A stretch of DNA of 50,509 nucleotides from Bdellovibrionales bacterium (GTDB lineage Bacteria > Myxococcota > XYA12-FULL-58-9 > SYDY01): NCBI GenBank assembly GCA_005801425.1, contig SYDY01000099.1:1-50509 (forward strand), in the 5' to 3' direction. Below the pieces are notes generated by a model that saw nothing but the letters and a program-made list of their open reading frames with translations, made no database searches and was not told the DNA's origin. Each line of letters starts with the position of its first letter. Position 1 is the stretch's first letter. Shown piece by piece: positions 24,977 to 33,313 of this stretch. The translations under genes were made by a program, and so were the position numbers.

Positions 24977-26521
24977 CTACACGATATCGAATTCCGCAAA
25001 CACTTTAACAACTTCCGAGCGACCTTGAGCTTCTGCTTCGGCGCGTACCGATGCCGCGACATGACGATCTATTTTCGGATTGCTAAGCAAAATCCTTAAA
25101 ACATCACAGTGGTTATTATTCGCTGCATAGTGAAGCGCTCTTCTCCCTGCTGCGTCAGGTTGGTTGATATCAACCCTCGCATCCGACAACAAAAGCGCAA
25201 CCGTGTCTGCGCGACCATGCATGGCTGCAAGAGACGCAGTATTGGGGTAGCCAGGCTTCACTGTATTGGGATTTATTTCGGGAACAGCAAGCAACATCGC
25301 TACAATTTCTGTATGGCCTTTTTCAGCGGCAAGCGACAATGCCGTGGCACCCGAGGGTTTCATTTTATTAACGTTTATTCCTGGAATATCAAGCAACAGT
25401 TTGACAATGTCAGCATATCCATTCTGCGCCGCAAGATAAAGCGCATCGCCTATTGCGTCAGATGATATCTTCGCTATTTTTCCAGACGCGAGCAAACTCA
25501 TTACCGCATCATAATTACCATTCATGCTTGCCACAGCAAGAAGAGAAGAAATACATTGAGGATCGTCAGCCAATTTTGAATTCGAATAGGATATGCCCGT
25601 ATTCAACGGTTCCAAAATAGAACTTCCGGAATAACGCTTCGATATTTCGAGATGAAAGACTTCAGGTTTATCAGAGTATTGGGCAGGCATTGGGTCATGT
25701 GGATCAATATTTGGGTCATAATGATAGTCAAACGGAAAGTCTGAAGACCCTTCACGAAAACATGCAGTCGTATGCGATTTACTCGACACGAGAATGCACT
25801 CATCCCCGTTTCCTCTCGAACGGCTATTGAGATGTAAAATCAATTCATCATGTGTCCCATAAAAAAGTTTTACTTCTGCCAAAGAAAGACTCGGCGTTGA
25901 ATGAGATTCAGTCCCATGAGCATCGGCCGGATAATCATCATACAAAGAAAATTGCGCACCACGCGTGGTTATCTCGTTCCCAGCATGTAGCCATAAAATA
26001 GACTGAGATAACCATTCGAGCTGAGCATTAAATTTGGGATCATTGAGACAAGCTTCTGGATCCATTTTAAATCGCTCAACCAAAACCCCAAGATAACCAG
26101 TCCATTCTTCCGCTTGCCCTATGCTTGCATAATAAAGAAACAGCATCGAGAGGCCATGGCATACGCCCTTATGCAGATCTCCTCCGAATTCTTGACTCCG
26201 TTCAAACGTAACTTCTGGATGATCAGGATGGAGCACATAGGGACGATTGAAATAATCGTTCATCATGCCAATGATATTTTCCTGGGCAATCCCATACGGC
26301 ATGGGACGGACTCCCGCTTGGCTCACTTGCGTGCGCGGTTTGGGCTCAAGCGCTGCAAGACCCTCCAAACTCGGCGGATGCGCTCCCAGCACTTCACGTA
26401 AAGTAATTCCTGCAAACTGATCTTTGATAGGCGGAGGAATATGCGATGAAGATGCCTCAGCATGCGATGCCGGCAAACTAGAAACACGCGGCAAAGCCGA
26501 TTTTATCGACATGCGATCCAT
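24977..26521 (-). CDS. YopT/AvrPphB-like (C58) cysteine protease with ankyrin repeats
   Basis: A 514-residue protein without signal peptide. The nucleophile motif HKGVCHGLSMLFL (C121) matches the G-x-C-x-x-L-S pattern of C58 peptidases. The His (SKSHTTACF, H250) and Asp (DYHYDPN, D269) complete the triad in the right order and context. The first 60 residues are Ser/Pro-rich and probably disordered, as in secreted effectors. Ankyrin repeats fill about residues 320-505 (for example DALYLAAQNGYADIVKLLLD and ATALSLAAEKGHTEIVAMLL), each of about 34-38 residues. C58 enzymes of pathogens cleave host proteins. The ankyrins probably select the target. Start M1 or M4 is undecided. A terminator follows at 24817. 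Confidence 0.82.
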   Translation of the reverse strand: MDRMSIKSALPRVSSLPASHAEASSSHIPPPIKDQFAGITLREVLGAHPPSLEGLAALEPKPRTQVSQAGVRPMPYGIAQENIIGMMNDYFNRPYVLHPDHPEVTFERSQEFGGDLHKGVCHGLSMLFLYYASIGQAEEWTGYLGVLVERFKMDPEACLNDPKFNAQLEWLSQSILWLHAGNEITTRGAQFSLYDDYPADAHGTESHSTPSLSLAEVKLFYGTHDELILHLNSRSRGNGDECILVSSKSHTTACFREGSSDFPFDYHYDPNIDPHDPMPAQYSDKPEVFHLEISKRYSGSSILEPLNTGISYSNSKLADDPQCISSLLAVASMNGNYDAVMSLLASGKIAKISSDAIGDALYLAAQNGYADIVKLLLDIPGINVNKMKPSGATALSLAAEKGHTEIVAMLLAVPEINPNTVKPGYPNTASLAAMHGRADTVALLLSDARVDINQPDAAGRRALHYAANNNHCDVLRILLSNPKIDRHVAASVRAEAEAQGRSEVVKVFAEFDIV

Positions 26522-26661
26522 CCAGCAGAAGCACGCACAAAAAAAGGCGTGCAGTCTTGTGTTATATCATTAAGTGATGCGTCAGAAAGTATTCATGCAG
26601 ATTACAAGGCTCATGGACATAGGCGCACAAAAAACCACCATTTGACACATCCTCCTACATC

Positions 26662-29643
26662 ATGCTTGCTTGTCGTGTGGAAAAAACGATCGCCCGCTCG
26701 CAGATCTCCCTCCCACGAACTCTCAACATCTGCTCGCAGATCCTGTTGCTTTGCGGCAGCATGGCCTGTGGACTCGCTGAACGGGGTAGCAATACACCAC
26801 CGTTGGAACCCCAAAAATTGCCCGATGATCTCCCAACCGAGATCCCAACACCGCCAGATAAGCCCACACCGATCCCCGATCCCCATCAGTGCGACAATCC
26901 TGTCCCCAGCAGCGGTTGCGTGGTCACACAAGGCAGCGATGATGTGATCATCATGCAAGGCACATTGCTTCTCCCCACAGGACAACTCGAACGCGGCCAA
27001 GTACGCATCGAAGGCAGCACCATCACCTGTGTCGGCTGTGATTGCGATGTGGCAACGGCCACACATATCACCTGCGGCGATACTGCCATCTCGCCAGGCC
27101 TCATCAATCCCCATGATCACTTGGGATGGACCCATGATGTTCCCGTAAAAATAAACCACCATGAACGTTTTGAACACCGTCACGATTGGCGCAATGGCGA
27201 TCCTGAAGATCAGGATCGTGCTCTCAACACCCACGGCGGCGCCAACAACGCTGAACTGACGTGGGGCGAATTGCGTCAAGCCTCAGCAGGCACCACAAGC
27301 ATCATCGGCAGTGAATCGGCACCCGGGCTTTTGCGCAATCTCGATGTGAAACGTGAAGCCGATCTTCCCTTCGCCACCGGCGCATCCACATTTCCCCTGG
27401 GCGACAGTCGCGGTGATGTACGACGCAACAATTGTCGTTATCCCAAAATAGTCACAGACACCTACGTCAATAACCAAAAAGCTTATGTTCCCCACGTGGG
27501 CGAAGGCATCGACGGTCGTGCACAAAACGAATTGCGCTGCATCGAAGGGGTACTTCCTGGCGCCGCCCACTGGCTTTCACCTCGCGTGGCGTTGGTTCAT
27601 GCCATTGCGGTCGATGCCATCGATGCCGAACGCATCGCACAAGCCAATGCAAGCGTGGTGTGGTCACCCCGATCCAATCTTGCGCTCTATGGCAACACCG
27701 CGCCCATCCCTCTGCTTACGCGCCTCGGTGTCTCGGTGGCACTCGGCACCGATTGGATCCCCACAGGATCCGCCACCATCCCCCGTGAAATGCAATGCGC
27801 ACGTCACATGAGCGAAACCTATTGGAACACCGCCATCGCGGATCAAGATCTTTGGTGGATGGTCACCGGCGCTGCCGCCAAAGCCGCAGGACAGCCCACC
27901 CTGGGTGTTTTACGCGAAGGAGGCTCTGCCGACATCGCCCTCTTTGCAATTCCCGATGGTCGGCCGTACAACATCGCCGATCGCACGGCCGAACATACAC
28001 GTTTGGTCTTGCGCGGTGGAAAACCGATCTTTGGTGATACAGAAATCGTCAAACAATTGACCAACAATTGCACAACGATCCCAAGCAATTGTACCACTGA
28101 AAAAACAACATGCCTGCCGGCCCCCTTCAACACGTATCAAGATCTTGCAAACACCGTAGGCACCACCGGATACGGATTGTATCTGTGTGAGGCACTTCCC
28201 GACGAACCCCACTGCGAAGCCTATACCCTCGTTTCAAGCGAACACGACCAAGATCACGACGGCATCGACGATGCCAACGACAATTGCCCCAGCATGTTCA
28301 ATCCACCGCTTGCGGATGTTGGCGCCGTACAAGCCGATCATGATCATGACGGACAAGGCGATATGTGCGATCTGTGTCCGCTTGGTGAACAGGCCTGTCT
28401 CCAAACATCACAGGTCGATCCCGATGGCGATGGGATCTTGGCCGTGAATGATCTCTGCCAAGATGTTTATGACACCGACAACAGCGACAGCGATCACGAT
28501 GGCCATGGCGATGCATGCGATGCATGCCCCAACGAACCCAATCCTGGTGATCAGGCATGCAGTATAGGCATGCGTGCACTCAAAGAAACCGGGGCGCCTT
28601 TGGGATCCGCCGTTGCACTTCACCATGTTCGTGTCACCACAACCACTGCCAAAGGCTATTTTGTCCAAGACACAAACAGCAGCAGTGTGGATTTCTCGGG
28701 TATTTTGATTAAAGAAAGCGTGCCCGCCGCGCGTCCTCCCATCGGAAGTACCATCGTGCTCCGCTTTGGGATTGTGGAACGAAGTTATGGTCAAACACGC
28801 CTTAGCAATGCCACATGGCACAGTGCAGACTCTGCGCCGCAAGAGATCCCGTGGAGCACCAGCGTTGAAAGTATCAATGCAAGCACAAGCAGCATCAACA
28901 CCGCACGCATGGCCTACGATGGAGTCACCGTGACTTTGGACAACATAAGAATCACCCAAGCCCAAAGCACCGCATTACCCCAAACGCTCAAAACAGACAC
29001 CAACGTGAGCATTCTGTTTGCAAACCCCATTGATGCGTCGGCATTCATTGATCAAACAGTGCGTGTTACCGGCGTATTAAACCGAACATCCGGTTGGGAA
29101 TTGTGGCCACGGTCGGTCAACGATCTTGTCAACATGAGTACCCCACCCGCACCGGATCCAACACCCGATCCAACACCTGAGCCAACCCCAGCACCCGTGG
29201 GCGATGATCTTGGTGGCTTCACCCTGGTGCAAACCAACGCCGCGCGCACATTCACATTGTCCCCTGGTACCGTCGTTCCACCGGGTCATTTCCTGATCGT
29301 CGCACGCAAAGTCAGCAAAACCGATTTTGAGGCCTATTGGCACATCACATTGCCAAGCAACGTGACGTTCATCAACAGTGGAGATAAGTTTCCAAGCCTC
29401 AATGGTGATGAAACCATTCAACTGCGCAGCGCATCCGGGGTACTTCTCGCAGATGAAAGTCCGGAGCTTGTTGTGGGTACATGCGCTGAACGTACGCTTG
29501 ATGGATGGGCGTCGCACGCCACACCAAGCGAACTCGTACTTCCTGAAAATTCTCACCCAACAGAACCCACGGTACGCATGGTTTGCGATACGTCCGCAGG
29601 CTCTGGTATTTACATCAACGAATTTATTCTCATCGAACGGTAA
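26662..29643 (+). CDS. amidohydrolase lipoprotein with TSP3 repeats, OB-like and lamin-tail-like domains
   Basis: A 993-residue exported protein. A lipobox (LLLCGSMAC, Cys near residue 36) follows a long n-region. A Pro-rich linker leads into a metal-dependent amidohydrolase domain (about 90-470) with the H-x-H motif INPHDHLGW, a downstream His in ALVHAIAVD and the metal-site Asp in ALGTDWIPTG. Next come thrombospondin type 3 calcium-binding repeats (DHDGIDDANDNCP, DSDHDGHGDACDACP, about 535-640). An OB-fold-like region (KGYFVQDTNSSSVDFSGILI) follows, then a (P-x-P-T) linker and a C-terminal lamin-tail-like domain. The substrate is unknown. The calcium repeats and linkers suggest a long, surface-exposed enzyme. 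The first codons are uncertain (GTG 26677 is an alternative). Confidence 0.85.
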   Translation: MLACRVEKTIARSQISLPRTLNICSQILLLCGSMACGLAERGSNTPPLEPQKLPDDLPTEIPTPPDKPTPIPDPHQCDNPVPSSGCVVTQGSDDVIIMQGTLLLPTGQLERGQVRIEGSTITCVGCDCDVATATHITCGDTAISPGLINPHDHLGWTHDVPVKINHHERFEHRHDWRNGDPEDQDRALNTHGGANNAELTWGELRQASAGTTSIIGSESAPGLLRNLDVKREADLPFATGASTFPLGDSRGDVRRNNCRYPKIVTDTYVNNQKAYVPHVGEGIDGRAQNELRCIEGVLPGAAHWLSPRVALVHAIAVDAIDAERIAQANASVVWSPRSNLALYGNTAPIPLLTRLGVSVALGTDWIPTGSATIPREMQCARHMSETYWNTAIADQDLWWMVTGAAAKAAGQPTLGVLREGGSADIALFAIPDGRPYNIADRTAEHTRLVLRGGKPIFGDTEIVKQLTNNCTTIPSNCTTEKTTCLPAPFNTYQDLANTVGTTGYGLYLCEALPDEPHCEAYTLVSSEHDQDHDGIDDANDNCPSMFNPPLADVGAVQADHDHDGQGDMCDLCPLGEQACLQTSQVDPDGDGILAVNDLCQDVYDTDNSDSDHDGHGDACDACPNEPNPGDQACSIGMRALKETGAPLGSAVALHHVRVTTTTAKGYFVQDTNSSSVDFSGILIKESVPAARPPIGSTIVLRFGIVERSYGQTRLSNATWHSADSAPQEIPWSTSVESINASTSSINTARMAYDGVTVTLDNIRITQAQSTALPQTLKTDTNVSILFANPIDASAFIDQTVRVTGVLNRTSGWELWPRSVNDLVNMSTPPAPDPTPDPTPEPTPAPVGDDLGGFTLVQTNAARTFTLSPGTVVPPGHFLIVARKVSKTDFEAYWHITLPSNVTFINSGDKFPSLNGDETIQLRSASGVLLADESPELVVGTCAERTLDGWASHATPSELVLPENSHPTEPTVRMVCDTSAGSGIYINEFILIER

Positions 29644-29649
29644 TATTTC

Positions 29650-30177
29650 ATGCACAACGATTCGTATGGCATCGTGATTTCGAAGAATCATATATTGATC
29701 ACCGCTGTGGTCGTTGTAGCACTTGTTGCGACCGCATTTGTTGCGGGCCTTGGCGCAGGAAAACGTGCTGTCCTCTCAGCCGAAGCCATTCCCGATACCC
29801 TTGATGCGATTGATGATCGAGCACGCGCAGCCGACATGATGTTTTATGGAACGCTCGGCGACAGCGACGATCCAGCAAGACCCGACGGAAGCACGCCCAT
29901 GCAAGGGCAAGCTGAACTTGTTTTGATGCGTGCACTCAAATCCAGCTCGCCCAAACGAGGCGAATTTACATTGCGCATCACAAAAACAGGAAGTGAAAGT
30001 AAAAATCAAACCATGGTGTCTCAATTACGTAAGATGGGATTTTCTCCCACGCAGTTCACCGCCGACGATGGGCAAAAATATGTACGCGTAGGACGTTTTG
30101 AAAGCAAAAGCCAAGCCGAGCGTGCAAGGCTCATTATCAAACGCAAATCTGTGGAAGCCGAAGTACTTAAGATGTAA
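29650..30177 (+). CDS. SPOR-domain membrane protein
   Basis: A 175-residue single-pass inner-membrane protein. A transmembrane helix at about residues 15-36 is followed by a periplasmic linker and a C-terminal SPOR-type fold (about 98-175): FTLRITKTGSESKNQTMVSQ, LRKMGFSPTQF, KYVRVGRFESKSQAERARL. SPOR domains bind denuded glycan strands of septal peptidoglycan, so the protein probably localises to division sites. It starts six bases after the amidohydrolase lipoprotein gene and may be co-transcribed with it. Confidence 0.85.
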   Translation: MHNDSYGIVISKNHILITAVVVVALVATAFVAGLGAGKRAVLSAEAIPDTLDAIDDRARAADMMFYGTLGDSDDPARPDGSTPMQGQAELVLMRALKSSSPKRGEFTLRITKTGSESKNQTMVSQLRKMGFSPTQFTADDGQKYVRVGRFESKSQAERARLIIKRKSVEAEVLKM

Positions 30178-30195
30178 TCAAGTCATGCGAGTGCT

Positions 30196-30948
30196 TTATG
30201 CAGCGAGTATCTTTGTATTTATTTTTTTCCGTTTTCTGCGTCCTGTAGCCACGTGTTCGCGCTTTGCAGGTTCTTGGGCGGCGGGCGCAGCCTCTTCGTA
30301 TTTGAAAATATCGCTCACCTGGACACGCTCAGCCAGATTATTGGGATTTGTTCCATGAAGTCCTACCCATGCTTTCAAGGCATCATAGTCGTAGAGTCTC
30401 CCCCCCAATCGATCATTTTGGATGAGAAGAACGGTTGAGCCGTTGTTGGGCACGGCCGATAATTCATCGCGTGTGATCGTGCAGATTTTGTCCTCGATAT
30501 TGTAAATCGCAAAACTCCCCTTGGGCTTATAGGATGGAAGATCCTGCCATTCGGAAAAGTGGTGCGCTCTTGGAGGAGCAGGAAGAGGAGCAGGAAAAAA
30601 TACGTGATGTACCTCGGCCATAAAGCAGGCGCACGTAAAGCCGAAGCCATGTCCTATGCCAAACTGCGCAGAATCATAAACTCTCATTTCAGGAATTTCA
30701 GAAGGATTGAAATAAGAGTTTGCAGCCCACAAAAGTGTTGGAAGAACGGTTGTAGAGACGAGGCCTGCCGCGACGCTCCTAGGCATCACGCGGTCACCAT
30801 TGGTGATCACAGGGCCAAGCGCATATCGAGCAGTCATGCCAGAGACAAAACCGAGGGTGACGTAGGTGATCGATCTTCTATGGATTTCTTCGATCTGTCT
30901 TGGCAAATCTCGTAATCTTGCTTCAAGGTCTGGTCTTATGGCGCTCAT
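30196..30948 (-). CDS. small membrane protein of unknown function
   Basis: A protein of about 250 residues, from ATG 30948 (MSAIRPDLEARLRD); an earlier in-frame ATG at 30969 is possible. A charged N-terminal helix is followed by hydrophobic segments at about 29-50 and 60-80 and a weaker one near 95-115, then a soluble C-terminal half containing TVLLIQNDRLGGRLYDYDAL. The C-terminus is strongly basic (TGRRKRKKINTK). No signal peptide and no recognised domain. It is convergent with the SPOR gene. Confidence 0.65.
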   Translation of the reverse strand: MSAIRPDLEARLRDLPRQIEEIHRRSITYVTLGFVSGMTARYALGPVITNGDRVMPRSVAAGLVSTTVLPTLLWAANSYFNPSEIPEMRVYDSAQFGIGHGFGFTCACFMAEVHHVFFPAPLPAPPRAHHFSEWQDLPSYKPKGSFAIYNIEDKICTITRDELSAVPNNGSTVLLIQNDRLGGRLYDYDALKAWVGLHGTNPNNLAERVQVSDIFKYEEAAPAAQEPAKREHVATGRRKRKKINTKILAA

Positions 30949-31051
30949 GTGCCGGATAATTAGCATCATGCTGGCGTGTTGAAAAGTCTTAAATGGAAGC
31001 GAATATTTATACGCAATGAGTCTGTGGCAAAACGGTCTACACGATTAACAT

Positions 31052-31738
31052 TTACTTTTTTGAGTTCTCCGCAACAGGAACCGCCGTCGCGACACCCCGC
31101 GCAAGTTCCGAAAATCCAATATCGAGCACCGGGTATTTTTCCCAATGATTCAAATCAAAATGCCACCATTCAAAGGGATAGGGCACAAAACCATGCTTGA
31201 TCATCACCGCTTCAAGTTGAGCCCGATGGGTGCATTGCTCAGGCAAACATGACATGTCATCACGGAAGGCTTTGGGCGTAAAATCGTCAAATTCAGTAGG
31301 CATAGGCAGCGGTGTGCCATCCACACCGATCAACGTCACATCCACAGTGGTTCCGCGCGTATGCCGCCCACGATTTTTTGCAGGATTTGAAACATAGCGT
31401 TCATCAGGCAAAGCGTTCCACAAAATTTCCTGCACGTGAAAAGGCCGATAGGCATCGTAAATCAACAATCCCAAGCCTTGTGCATGCAATTCTGTTTGCA
31501 CTGCCGCAAGCGCGCGCGCCGCATCTTCGTGCAAATAGGCATCCGCAATGCCGTACACATTGCGATGGATAAAGTTATGGGTTGTGGCATAACGCAAATC
31601 AGCATGAATCGATGGACTCACCGACGAGATCAACACCAGATGATGCTCTATCGCGCTAGAAACGGGCAACACCGGTGTATTGATCCGCACGCAACCCGTC
31701 AAAAACATCGCGAAGAAAATGATTTTTACCGTATGCAT
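31052..31738 (-). CDS. ddpX: VanX-type D-alanyl-D-alanine dipeptidase lipoprotein
   Basis: A 228-residue zinc peptidase of the M15D family that hydrolyses D-Ala-D-Ala or related D,D-dipeptides from peptidoglycan turnover. Family marks are DLRYATTHNFIHRNVYG, YDAYRP, the zinc motif GRHTRGTTVDVTLI (S-x-H-x-G-x-x-x-D variant) and EWWHFD with the third zinc ligand. ATG 31738 gives a lipoprotein signal MHTVKIIFFAMFLTGC, so the enzyme is anchored in the envelope. The longer frame to 31891 overlaps the acyltransferase and is rejected. No vanA/vanH-like genes are present, so this is more likely cell-wall recycling than glycopeptide resistance. Confidence 0.9.
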   Translation of the reverse strand: MHTVKIIFFAMFLTGCVRINTPVLPVSSAIEHHLVLISSVSPSIHADLRYATTHNFIHRNVYGIADAYLHEDAARALAAVQTELHAQGLGLLIYDAYRPFHVQEILWNALPDERYVSNPAKNRGRHTRGTTVDVTLIGVDGTPLPMPTEFDDFTPKAFRDDMSCLPEQCTHRAQLEAVMIKHGFVPYPFEWWHFDLNHWEKYPVLDIGFSELARGVATAVPVAENSKK

Positions 31739-31748
31739 CGAATTCACT

Positions 31749-32774
31749 TTAAGTGTTTTTATTTTGCGCCACCACAAACGCATCCACGGCTTCCCATTGC
31801 TTCGTAAGCCAGGCTTTTCGTGCCTCGGGATCCTTGGGAACATCACGCGCCGGCGTTCGATCAAAACGCACGTGAATTTCGACACCCACAAGTTTGCCTT
31901 TCAATACTTGGCGGATCGACCGAATTTTTTCTAACCCCGCATGGGTACAAAAAACAACATCGGCCCGAGGATTGGCTTCAAGCACTGCAATCGCCCCGCC
32001 AAGCTTAAGTGGCATCACCGTGGTAAGCCGCATGGCCGACGCCAACCGTTCCTGATCACCCTCAGCGCGCAAACGTTCAATCAAACGCGCGCGGCGATCT
32101 TCCGTAAAACGCGTCCCTTCGGGATAAATAACAAGGCCGTCGTTATCAAACAAACCCGCAGCCAGCGCACGCATAGCATCCAATTCTTCTTTGATCCCTG
32201 CACCGCGATGAACAAATAAGCTGGGGATCCGCTGTCCAACGATATCGAAAATAGGATCTTTGATAAGCTCGGCTTTCGCCACATAACGTTGCCGCACAGG
32301 ATAGGGCACACCGATAAGGCAGGATGGAAGCATGCCGTCAAAGACACTCACATGACGAATAAATGTGATCGTCGGCGGTATATGATTGGGATCGCCAACA
32401 AAGTAGGGTCGATCAACCACCACGCGACACGAAAATAGAAAAAGCGACATACGATAAATCGCATAAGTCCAATACGCTTGGAGCAGATACGCCACACGCA
32501 GCGCCCGAGCCTCTTGTCCAAGTGTTGCAATCCACACAAGCAAGCACATAACAAGACCGAGCACCTCAATCACACCATAGCCAGAAAACGCGATGGCCGT
32601 TCGGGTAATACCAAACCGACGTCCAACAAAAATATCGGTAAGAAACCATACGGGCAACAGACCGATGGCAATGATTGGAATGGTAGATCCGAGCATAAGA
32701 GCAATAGGAATGGTTACCGATCGACGTTTCCATCTGGCAACCCAAGTTTCAGGAGGCGCTGTCGCGGTACGCAT
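31749..32774 (-). CDS. 1-acyl-sn-glycerol-3-phosphate acyltransferase-like protein
   Basis: A protein of about 341 residues of the PlsC/LPLAT family, which acylates lysophosphatidate or similar lipids at the membrane. The catalytic H-x4-D block is IRHVSVFDG, and the glycerophosphate-binding block is VIYPEGTRF. Membrane helices at about 23-48, 64-86 and a third near 100-115 precede the catalytic domain, more than in E. coli PlsC. The start is put at ATG 32774, which has GAGAG upstream; the TTG at 32792 is less likely. It ends ten bases before the VanX-type gene, with which it probably forms an operon. The exact acceptor lipid is not predictable. Confidence 0.88.
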   Translation of the reverse strand: MRTATAPPETWVARWKRRSVTIPIALMLGSTIPIIAIGLLPVWFLTDIFVGRRFGITRTAIAFSGYGVIEVLGLVMCLLVWIATLGQEARALRVAYLLQAYWTYAIYRMSLFLFSCRVVVDRPYFVGDPNHIPPTITFIRHVSVFDGMLPSCLIGVPYPVRQRYVAKAELIKDPIFDIVGQRIPSLFVHRGAGIKEELDAMRALAAGLFDNDGLVIYPEGTRFTEDRRARLIERLRAEGDQERLASAMRLTTVMPLKLGGAIAVLEANPRADVVFCTHAGLEKIRSIRQVLKGKLVGVEIHVRFDRTPARDVPKDPEARKAWLTKQWEAVDAFVVAQNKNT

Positions 32775-32853
32775 GCGGTAAAATTCTCTCAAAAAAAATA
32801 TTCGAAAGTATTCTACACAAACATGCGCACCTCGCCAACCGTGCTAGAACAAA

Positions 32854-33168
32854 TTAACCGCGACGAATGCCCTTCTTTCTGCGATCAGCAAGAGTCCGCA
32901 CGATACGATCATGGGTCTGATTGATCGCAACGTACAGATCATCCGCCGCTTGTGTGATGTTGACTGCCGGGCCTTTTGGGGGCCATACGGTCACGTGACA
33001 TCGCATACGCCCTGGAGCACCCGCGTGTCCGTCGGGACCGACAGACACACGGACACGGGTCAAGGGTGAAGGGAAAAGACGCGAAATGGGCTGCCCCAAC
33101 TTCTCATCCAACTGTTGTCGAATTGCTGGGGTGAGGGACACATGATGGGCCGTAAAAGTCGTGCGCAT
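32854..33168 (-). CDS. hpf: ribosome hibernation promoting factor (short HPF/RaiA family)
   Basis: A 104-residue protein of the sigma-54-modulation/HPF family, which binds the 30S decoding site of idle ribosomes. It shows the family pattern: VSLTPAIRQQLDEKLG, an RVRVSV strand, CHVTVWPPKGP, and ADDLYVAINQTHDRIVRTL with a basic tail. It lacks the C-terminal dimerisation domain of long HPF, so it would act as the short form. AAAGGAG five bases before the ATG is a strong ribosome-binding site. It is transcribed divergently from nrdA across a 145-base gap. Confidence 0.88.
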   Translation of the reverse strand: MRTTFTAHHVSLTPAIRQQLDEKLGQPISRLFPSPLTRVRVSVGPDGHAGAPGRMRCHVTVWPPKGPAVNITQAADDLYVAINQTHDRIVRTLADRRKKGIRRG

Positions 33169-33313
33169 ATGAGCTCCTTTGTTAGTTCAAACGACCAAGG
33201 ATGCTTTTTTATTCCAACTTTTTATTCACAAAGATTGTTTCGTAGCCAAGGACGGTGAATTGTCAGACGTCCGGGTTACAAATGAGACCATACTGAGAAC
33301 AGGGGAACGTCGC

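Noticed and set aside
31052-31738. Vancomycin-resistance cassette
   Set aside because: Only the dipeptidase homologue is present; no VanH/VanA-like ligase or two-component system is nearby, and its neighbour is an acyltransferase.
33169-33313. NrdR box or promoter between hpf and nrdA
   Set aside because: No sequence close to the NrdR palindrome was seen; only strong ribosome-binding sites are clear.
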